A stretch of 13,171 nt of DNA, from assembly GCA_964568805.1 (NCBI GenBank), contig CAZMRW010000106.1, positions 1-13,171 of the forward strand, given 5' to 3'. The notes below the pieces were generated by a model. That model did no database searches, was not told the DNA's origin, and saw only the letters and a program-made list of their open reading frames with translations. The number at the start of each line of letters is the position of its first letter. Within the stretch, counting starts at the first letter, position 1. Shown here one piece after another: positions 7,037 to 13,171 of this stretch. A program made the translations under genes and the position numbers. The DNA is from CAZMRW01 sp964568805. GTDB lineage: Bacteria > Pseudomonadota > Gammaproteobacteria > Methylococcales > Methylomonadaceae.

Positions 7037-9970
7037 TTAAAGTGTTCTGGCGAGCCGAAAACCGAGCCTGTTGTTGCGAGTGTCTTCGGGCGCGCTCCAG
7101 TGCCGCGCGGAGGAACGCACCGTCATCTTGGGGTTGTGGAACCAGGAACCGCCGCGCAACACACGGCGGGGACACTCTTTGTTATCGGGAGATTCTTGTG
7201 CAGAACCATCCCTTGGAGTATCTTGATAACTGTCAACATAGCAATCCTGAATCCATTCCCAGACATTTCCCATCATGTCGTGCAACTGCCACAGATTGGC
7301 TTTGAATTGTCCTACAGGCGCCGTAGTGGCAAAATCGTCTTCACACGGTAACGCGTCCCATTTTATATCGTATGAGTTTTTCAGCATGGATACGTTTTTC
7401 GCATCCAATACATTGGCGTAGCTGCAGGCGGCATCGAGTTCGCCCTCGGTGTTTTCCGGCCAATAATGCTCTGTCGTCGTCGTCGCGCGCACGGCATATT
7501 CCCACTCCGCCTCTGTCGGCAGCCGGTAATTCAGACCGGTACGTTCCGAAAGCCATTGAGCATAAGCCGTGGCATCGTCCCAGTTGACATTAATGACGGG
7601 GCGTTTGCCTCGACCCCAGCCATGGTCGCCCGGTTTATCGCGCCCGGTTGCGGCTGCGAACAAATCGTATTCTTCGAAGGTGACTTCGTATTTGCCCATC
7701 TCAAATGCTTTGGCAAATTTAACGGTATGGACGGGACGTTCTTCAGAAGTTCCCTGACCGGACAGTTCGCCCATCTGGAACTCCCCGGCGGGAATTGTCA
7801 GCATTGCCGGTTTTGTTACAGACCAGATGCCCAGTTGCACCTGCAGCCCCTTGGTTGCCAGTGGCGGCGGATAATCGGACTTATTGACATGAAACATAAG
7901 GCCAAGCAGAGCGATGGATAAGAAGGCCAGTACGGTATAGGCAATGCGAAAATGTTTTTGGCGCCGTTTGCAGGCAGCCAGATAATCATCCGCTATTATG
8001 GAGCGAGGCGCGGCGGCGGTCACATAGCGTTGTAATAATGTGCCGGTACGCAGCGCACTGTCGGGACGGCCGGCTTTTTCCCACTCACTTGCGGCCTGCT
8101 CCAGGTCACGGCGGGCACGCAGGGTGTCTGCGTGTTCAAGAATCCACTGGCGGAAGCGGTTCCAGCCGGTGAGTACGATTTCATGGGCCACTTCAATCAT
8201 CGGTTGATTGTCTTCACCTTCGCTGGTTACCAGTAGCCGCGCATCAGTCAGCGCATCGGCGACCTTTTTGACATCATCCTGCAACAGCGATTGAGGCATC
8301 CGGCGGCGGGCCGCCACTTCCTGCTCATTGACTTCGACGAGGTTGGCGAACAATTTGGGTAAAATGCTGTTAAGATCAATGGGGAGTCCCTGTAAAGCGG
8401 ATTCCGCCCGTTTCTGGACTGCACCCTTGACACCGCCAAATATTTTGTAGCCATCGATGCTCAAATAATGTGAATCTTGTTCACGTTGATAAAGTTGATT
8501 CAGTGTGAAGGCAATCAGAGCCATGGCGCCCGGGCCGCTTCCGGCATCATCGAGCAAAAGTTGCGCCAGACCATCCTGCAATTCCACCCCGGCGGCTTCG
8601 GCCGGCCTGATGATCATTTCGTGAATAGCGGCCATGCCGGGAGGGTCTAGCGGGAAAGTGCTCCGATCCTGACGCAGCAGGTTGGCCAAGGTAGCTTCCT
8701 GAATGGCGCGCGGATAAAAATCAGCGCGCATCGTGATAATGCCCCGAATGCGCTGCAGCGTGACGAGGTATTCCAATAGGATTAGAAAGTCTTGCCGGTA
8801 AGCTGGCGTGCATTGCGTGAACAGTTCCTCGAATTGATCAATGACCAGCAACAGTTCAGTGCTTGGCTGATGGCGCGACAGTAAATCAGTCAGATGCTTT
8901 TTAGCAATAGAGGTATCGGACTGTAAAGTGCGGGCGATTTCGCTTTCCGTCTGGTCGGAGATGTCCAGCGCGGCTTTGATTACAAAGGCCAGCGCCAAAA
9001 AGGGATTGCCGCCGCGTTCGCCGGGTTTGAAGATAAGATCGATCCAGGGCGCGTTGCCAATGATGCCGGCACGCAGTCGCGGCAACAGTCCGGCCTTGAC
9101 CAATGATGACTTGCCCGAACCCGATAGGCCAACCACGGCGACGAATCGCACCTTAGGGTCGGCAAATTGTTGCAGCAGTTGATCGATTTCGCGGCCGCGG
9201 CCAAAATAGATCGGCGCCTGTTCCGGCGTAAAAGCTTCCAAGCCGGGGTAAGGCGAGGCTTTCCAGCATGGAGCGGCTATTGCTTGTTTTGCCGTTTGCG
9301 ACGCGCTTGCCGCAGGCAATGATTCCAGCAGTTCATCCAGCCGATTGCGCAGATGCTGCTCGAACTGCTGCCGGAAGTCGTCCGGCGCATCGTAGCGATT
9401 GTAGCCGCCGGACAGCGAACCGTCCGGGTTGGTGAAGGTGGCAAAGAAGCTTTGCACTTTTTGCCATTGCTCAACTTTGGCGTTTAACTCGGGATCATCC
9501 GCTGCGAACTGAGACGAGCCATTGCGCCGATAAACCCAGATATTCAGTGGATTGTTGGTGCTGACTCTATTGGGGGCCTTCAATGCGTTGAAATACTCCC
9601 ACTCGGTGCCTGACAGATAAGGCGTGCCGTCCTCTTTCAATTCGAAGTTGTCCGGCAGCTTCGTGCCCATACGCGACCACAGGATGATGACCACCAAATC
9701 GCAGTCTTCCGGTTTGGGCAGACCTTTGGCGATCGCAGCCTGCGGTGTCATACTGGCTTCCATCGCCACGGCAGCGCCGGGTTGATCCCAGGCGATAATT
9801 TCAATATAGAGCCGGCCGCGAAAGCGCCGTTCGCTACTGATGTGGTATATGGCCTCGCGCGCCAGTTTACGCTCAAGCGGAACGTCGCCTGGAGAAGCGA
9901 GGAATATCCGAAAACGGTGGAGATCAGTGTCTTCGGTTTTCAGAGCATCAGAGTTTGCATCTGCGGTCAT
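7037..9970 (-). CDS. DUF4062-STAND NTPase-transmembrane-FGE-sulfatase-domain protein (putative defence sensor)
   Basis: A 977-residue multidomain protein. Residues 19-150 resemble DUF4062 (FRIFLASPGDVPLERKLARE). From about 239 an nSTAND1-type ATPase begins with SPYPGLEAFTPEQAPIYFGR, Walker A GLSGSGKS (281-288), Walker B LLLVID ending at D378, and MRADFY near 414-419. The VAHE...WNRFRQWI and EWEKAGRPDSALRTG segments (594-643) are typical of the end of this module. One transmembrane helix follows (about 674-694), then an FGE-sulfatase/SUMF1 domain (723-977) with PAGEFQMG, YRLPTEAEWEYA (815-826), GNVWEW (901-906), RVLRGGSW (936-943) and GFRLAR. Between RGGSW and GFR there is no cysteine, so the formylglycine-generating active site is missing and this domain probably binds a ligand or partner. 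STAND proteins commonly act as ligand-triggered switches in immunity; the trigger here is unknown. I chose ATG 9970; a TTG at 10057 would add 29 residues. AGAAGGA lies 13 bases upstream, unusually far. Confidence 0.85.
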   Translation of the reverse strand: MTADANSDALKTEDTDLHRFRIFLASPGDVPLERKLAREAIYHISSERRFRGRLYIEIIAWDQPGAAVAMEASMTPQAAIAKGLPKPEDCDLVVIILWSRMGTKLPDNFELKEDGTPYLSGTEWEYFNALKAPNRVSTNNPLNIWVYRRNGSSQFAADDPELNAKVEQWQKVQSFFATFTNPDGSLSGGYNRYDAPDDFRQQFEQHLRNRLDELLESLPAASASQTAKQAIAAPCWKASPYPGLEAFTPEQAPIYFGRGREIDQLLQQFADPKVRFVAVVGLSGSGKSSLVKAGLLPRLRAGIIGNAPWIDLIFKPGERGGNPFLALAFVIKAALDISDQTESEIARTLQSDTSIAKKHLTDLLSRHQPSTELLLVIDQFEELFTQCTPAYRQDFLILLEYLVTLQRIRGIITMRADFYPRAIQEATLANLLRQDRSTFPLDPPGMAAIHEMIIRPAEAAGVELQDGLAQLLLDDAGSGPGAMALIAFTLNQLYQREQDSHYLSIDGYKIFGGVKGAVQKRAESALQGLPIDLNSILPKLFANLVEVNEQEVAARRRMPQSLLQDDVKKVADALTDARLLVTSEGEDNQPMIEVAHEIVLTGWNRFRQWILEHADTLRARRDLEQAASEWEKAGRPDSALRTGTLLQRYVTAAAPRSIIADDYLAACKRRQKHFRIAYTVLAFLSIALLGLMFHVNKSDYPPPLATKGLQVQLGIWSVTKPAMLTIPAGEFQMGELSGQGTSEERPVHTVKFAKAFEMGKYEVTFEEYDLFAAATGRDKPGDHGWGRGKRPVINVNWDDATAYAQWLSERTGLNYRLPTEAEWEYAVRATTTTEHYWPENTEGELDAACSYANVLDAKNVSMLKNSYDIKWDALPCEDDFATTAPVGQFKANLWQLHDMMGNVWEWIQDCYVDSYQDTPRDGSAQESPDNKECPRRVLRGGSWFHNPKMTVRSSARHWSAPEDTRNNRLGFRLARTL

Positions 9971-10219
9971 GACCGGAACATAATCCTTCTGGCTAATATT
10001 TAAGTTGCGTGCCCAGTAACAGCAATCAGTTGTTTCGAAATATCGCGCGGACTTCAATTCGTTATTATCTGTCTTTTGGCATTCTATATTCTCTATAATT
10101 CAAATGACAAGAATAACTTTCAAGATTGCCGGGTTTTCCGGGTTGCCGGTTACAATAAGGCATGCCGCCTTGTATGGCCGCTATTTTATCGACAACAACC
10201 TTTTTGCGACATCAACTTC
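9971..10219. promoter_or_regulatory. Divergent promoter region between the STAND and MmeI-like genes
   Basis: About 250 bases separate the two divergent starts. A perfect -10 hexamer TATAAT lies at 10094-10099 on the plus strand, about 120 bases before the MmeI-like ATG, but no good -35 element stands 16-18 bases before it. On the minus strand TATAGA-like sequences in the same AT-rich patch could serve the STAND gene. GCCGGGTT/CCGGGTT/GCCGGTT near 10128-10150 is a short run of near-repeats. Open frames extend into this region on both strands but show no domain resemblance. The promoter assignment is tentative. Confidence 0.35.
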
Positions 10220-13072
10220 ATGACACCCGAAACATTCATTAAGCGATGGGCCAAAAACGATTTAACCGAAAAAGCGGGTGCTCAGTCGTATATCGAGGAT
10301 TTATGCGAGCTGCTGCAGATCGACAAGCCGCGCAGCTCGGAGGATTTTTGTTATGAAAAAGGCGCGGTCAAAGATGGCGGCGGGCAAGGCTGGGCCGATG
10401 TCTGGAAGCGCGACCATTTTGGCTGGGAAAACAAAAAGCCCGGCAGTGATTTGACCAAAGCCCTGGCGCAATTGCGCGAATATTCAGGCAACCTCGGCAA
10501 CCCGCCGTTGCTGATCGTTTGCGACCGGGAATGCATCGAAATCCACACCGCATTTCGCGGCTATCCGGACGAACCGCGCGCTATTTTGCTGAAAGACATC
10601 GGCGATCCCATCAGTCTGCAAATCTTGCGCTGGGTATTTACCGATCCTGACAAACTCAGGCCGCTGAAATCGAATGCGGCGATAACCGGCGAGGCCGCCG
10701 GGCAATTTGCCAGACTGGCAAAAGCGATGCGCGATCGCAACATCGCGCCGCAACAGGTGGCGCATTTCCTGACCCAATGCATCTTCTGCATGTTTGCCGA
10801 GGACGAAGGCTTGCTGCACGACAGTCCCACGAGCGACGGCCAGATTTTTACCGGCCTGCTGAAAGCCGCTCGCGCCGACTCCGGTAAAGCCGCAGACCGG
10901 ATCAATAAGCTATTTGCCGCGATGCAGGCAAGTGGCGGTCAATATGGCAATGACGACATCGCCTGGTTCAACGGCGGCCTGTTCAAAACCATCGAGGTGC
11001 CGCCGCTCACCGAAGAAGACTTGTTCATCCTGTACCATGCCGCCGCCGATCTGGATTGGCGGGCGATCGATCCGACCATCTTCGGCACCTTGTTCGAGCG
11101 GGGCCTTGACCCCAACTGCCGGGCGCAGCTCGGCGCGCATTACACCGATGTCGCCACCATCAACAAGCTGATCGAGCCATTGATCGTCCGGCCGTTAAGC
11201 GCCGAGTGGGAAGCCGCCAAAACCGGCATCCTAAAGCTGCTGCCGAAATCCGGAAAAACCACCAAAGGCAAAAACTACATCGCCGCCCAAAACCTATATT
11301 ACGGTTTTCTGGAGCGCTTGCGCAACTTTAGGGTGCTGGATGCGGCGTGCGGCTCCGGAAATTTCCTGTATCTGGCCCTGCATGCGCTCAAGGATTTGGA
11401 GCACCGCGCCCAACTGGATGCCGAGGCGCTGGGTTTCGGCCGGCAGCTCACCATCGAAGCCGGGACCGACAACATTCTCGGCATCGAGACCAACGAATAC
11501 GCCGCCGAACTGGCGCGGGTCACGGTCTGGATCGGCGACATCCAATGGTGCCAGCGCAACGGCCGGCCGATCAACAAAAACCCGATCCTGAGCAGCCTCG
11601 ACGGCATCGAGCATCGGGATGCGCTGTTGAACGCCGACGGCACAGAAGCGCCATGGCCCGAAGCGGATGTCATCGTCGGCAATCCGCCGTTTTTGGGCGA
11701 TAAAATGATGCGTGGAGAACTTGGCGATTCTTATGTCGAAATCTTGCGCCGATGCTACCAAGGGCGCGTAGCAGGCGGCGCGGATTTGGTCTGTTACTGG
11801 TTCGACAAGGCGCGGCAGCAGATTGAACAAGGCAATGCCAGGGCGGCGGGGCTGGTATCTACTAATTCCATAAGGCAGAAACGCAATCGTGTTGTGTTGG
11901 AAAATCTATTGCAAACCATGCCGATTTTTGAAGCCTGGCCGGACGAGGACTGGTTCGATAGCGGTACGGCGGTGCGGGTGTCGCTGGCCTGCTTCGGCGA
12001 TGCCGGCTTACCTACCGTCAAACTGGCGGGCGAGCCGGTTGCCGTGATTCATGCCGATTTAACGGCCAGCGCGGATGCTGGAGAGACGTTGGATTTAACC
12101 CTGGCCAAACCTTTGCCTGCTAACAAGGGCTGTTCGTTCTTCGGCTTGTGCCTGGCTGGACCTTTCAAGGTGGATACCCCCACCGCGCTGGCCTGGCTGG
12201 AAGACACCGGCAACCCGAATGGTCGCCCGAACAGCGATGTAGTTCGTCCTATCTATAACGGTTCCGACATCACCCGACGCTGGTCGGGCAACTGGGTGGT
12301 GGACTTCTCTGGTATGGCAAAGGAAGAAACCGCCGACTATCTGAAACCTTTTGCCTATGTCGAGGAAAAAGTGAAGCCGGTACGGATTAACAACAATCGC
12401 GCAGCACGCGCGAAAAATTGGTGGCAGCACGGCGAAAAACGTCCAGGAATGCGTATTGCTCTTGCTGACCTGACCCACTATATCGCCACCCCGGAAACCG
12501 CCAAGCACCGATTCTTTGTCAAATTCCCGGTGCAGGTCGCGCCGGAACATAGCCTGATAGTCATTCCCCGGCAGGATGATGCAACGTTGGGCATTCTTTC
12601 CTCAAGGATTCATTGCATCTGGGCATTGGTAATGGGAGGTACGCTTGAAGATAGACCTCGATACAATGCTAGCCTCACTTTCGAGACCTTCCCATTTCCC
12701 GACGGCTTCGATCTTAAGTCAGAATCCATGGCCGAGGGCGAGTCATTCAATACCATCGCTTTAGCCGCTGCCGATCTGTATACGTGGCGAGAGAAATGGC
12801 TCAATCCGGAAGGCTGGCTGGATTGGCTGCAAACCGAGGATGAGAAAACTGCCGGTTTCCCGGCCCGGCCAAGTCCCAAACCCGAGCGTGCCGCCGATTG
12901 GAAAAAGCGCACGCTGACCAATCTCTATAACGAGATGCCCGCCGGTTTGAAACTTCGCCAAGAGAAACTCGACAAAGCCGTCGCCAAGGCGTATGGCTGG
13001 GATGATTACACGCCGGAAATGACCGATGCGGAAATTCTGCAGCGCCTGTTGAAACTGAATTTAGCGCGTTAA
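10220..13072 (+). CDS. MmeI-like Type IIL restriction-modification enzyme
   Basis: A 950-residue single-chain endonuclease and adenine methyltransferase, slightly longer than MmeI (919). The N-terminal nuclease domain carries D60-x9-E70-N-K72 (ADVWKRDHFGWENKK), the D-x9-ExK pattern of MmeI. A helical linker follows. The methylase has SAM motif I DAACGSGNF (374-382) and catalytic motif IV NPPF (488-491), the form used by N6-adenine methylases. The region from about 600 to 840 should hold the target-recognition domain, followed by the C-terminal helical part. Family enzymes modify one DNA strand and cut about 20 bases from the site, and need no separate partner gene. I chose ATG 10220 because the protein begins MTPETFIKRWAKN, as family members do; an in-frame ATG at 10076 would add 48 residues of unrelated sequence. 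No strong Shine-Dalgarno is seen. All visible catalytic residues are intact, so it is probably active. It neighbours the STAND gene divergently. Confidence 0.92.
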   Translation: MTPETFIKRWAKNDLTEKAGAQSYIEDLCELLQIDKPRSSEDFCYEKGAVKDGGGQGWADVWKRDHFGWENKKPGSDLTKALAQLREYSGNLGNPPLLIVCDRECIEIHTAFRGYPDEPRAILLKDIGDPISLQILRWVFTDPDKLRPLKSNAAITGEAAGQFARLAKAMRDRNIAPQQVAHFLTQCIFCMFAEDEGLLHDSPTSDGQIFTGLLKAARADSGKAADRINKLFAAMQASGGQYGNDDIAWFNGGLFKTIEVPPLTEEDLFILYHAAADLDWRAIDPTIFGTLFERGLDPNCRAQLGAHYTDVATINKLIEPLIVRPLSAEWEAAKTGILKLLPKSGKTTKGKNYIAAQNLYYGFLERLRNFRVLDAACGSGNFLYLALHALKDLEHRAQLDAEALGFGRQLTIEAGTDNILGIETNEYAAELARVTVWIGDIQWCQRNGRPINKNPILSSLDGIEHRDALLNADGTEAPWPEADVIVGNPPFLGDKMMRGELGDSYVEILRRCYQGRVAGGADLVCYWFDKARQQIEQGNARAAGLVSTNSIRQKRNRVVLENLLQTMPIFEAWPDEDWFDSGTAVRVSLACFGDAGLPTVKLAGEPVAVIHADLTASADAGETLDLTLAKPLPANKGCSFFGLCLAGPFKVDTPTALAWLEDTGNPNGRPNSDVVRPIYNGSDITRRWSGNWVVDFSGMAKEETADYLKPFAYVEEKVKPVRINNNRAARAKNWWQHGEKRPGMRIALADLTHYIATPETAKHRFFVKFPVQVAPEHSLIVIPRQDDATLGILSSRIHCIWALVMGGTLEDRPRYNASLTFETFPFPDGFDLKSESMAEGESFNTIALAAADLYTWREKWLNPEGWLDWLQTEDEKTAGFPARPSPKPERAADWKKRTLTNLYNEMPAGLKLRQEKLDKAVAKAYGWDDYTPEMTDAEILQRLLKLNLAR

Positions 13073-13123
13073 TTGAATCTACGGACTGGCTGAATTCGAC
13101 CCCAACCCTCCCTTCAAGTAAAG

Positions 13124-13171
13124 TGGACCCCGAAATCCGGACAGTAGTTTAAGCTATGCCCTGACGGAAAA
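13124..13171 (-). mobile_element. Terminal inverted repeat of a probable IS3-type insertion sequence (partial)
   Basis: TGGACCCCGAAATCCGGACA (13124-13143) begins with TG, ends with CA and has the look of IS3-family terminal repeats. On the minus strand an open frame enters from the window edge and reads ...FRQGIA followed by TAA (13149-13151), five bases from the repeat. A transposase stop this close to the right-hand repeat is usual in the family, so this is probably the right end of an element transcribed on the minus strand. On the plus strand the only ATG (13156) meets a stop after two codons, which argues against an orfA start here. Most of the element lies beyond the window, so the family call is tentative. 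Confidence 0.5.

Noticed and set aside
9971..10057. 29-residue N-terminal extension of the STAND protein from a TTG start
   Set aside because: The added residues resemble no domain, the start is TTG with no good ribosome binding site, and the recognisable domain begins well after the ATG at 9970. It remains possible because the ATG also has a poorly spaced Shine-Dalgarno.
10076..10219. 48-residue extension of the MmeI-like enzyme from the upstream ATG
   Set aside because: The segment lies in the promoter region (it contains TATAAT at 10094) and is unlike the family; the protein start at 10220 fits the family N-terminus.
11294..11830. 178-codon minus-strand open frame inside the MmeI-like gene
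   Set aside because: It lies opposite the methylase motifs and has no independent support.
13156..13171. Start of a plus-strand transposase orfA in the IS-like sequence
   Set aside because: The ATG at 13156 is followed by a stop after two codons.
1..13171. CRISPR array, tRNA genes or a reverse transcriptase
   Set aside because: No regularly spaced repeats, no cloverleaf sequences and no RT motifs were seen on either strand.

Overview
The window looks like chromosomal DNA of a gammaproteobacterium with moderate GC in its genes and AT-rich gaps. The lineage guess rests on the 5S rRNA tail and on the style of the intergenic palindromes. A methylotroph or methanotroph of the Methylococcales type is possible but not demonstrated. 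There is no tRNA, CRISPR array or origin that I can see.

Layout. (1) 1-89: the 3' end of a 5S rRNA followed by a strong intrinsic terminator, so the window opens at the end of an rrn operon. (2) 120-464 (-): a small cupin protein, convergent with the rRNA. (3) 465-1063: a gene-poor stretch holding a nested ~150-bp palindromic repeat (548-699) and a second imperfect stem-loop (961-1032). (4) 1064-4141 (+): a complete heavy-metal-type RND efflux permease, without adaptor or outer-membrane partner in view. (5) 4142-4392: a tandem 10-bp repeat abutting a perfect 12-bp inverted repeat. (6) 4393-6459 (-): a Tat-exported multicopper oxidase with all four copper-binding motifs. (7) 6471-7036: an AT-rich gap without a convincing gene.

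The right-hand third looks like a piece of a defence island. A large STAND NTPase (7037-9970, -) has an N-terminal DUF4062-type domain, an nSTAND1 ATPase core, one transmembrane helix and a C-terminal FGE-sulfatase/C-type-lectin-like domain that lacks the catalytic cysteines of true formylglycine-generating enzymes. It is divergent, across about 250 bp, from a complete MmeI-like Type IIL restriction-modification enzyme (10220-13072, +) in which nuclease and N6-adenine methylase motifs are both intact. Immediately after that gene the window runs into what looks like the terminal inverted repeat of an IS3-type insertion sequence (13124 onward).

How the parts fit: the RND pump and the copper oxidase may both serve metal handling in the envelope, although they are convergent and not an operon. 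The STAND-FGE protein and the MmeI-like enzyme are both plausible anti-phage or anti-plasmid factors sharing a divergent promoter region. The STAND-FGE architecture is the most interesting item: the C-terminal sensor usually found in this family (WD40 or TPR repeats) is replaced by a membrane-tethered lectin-like fold.
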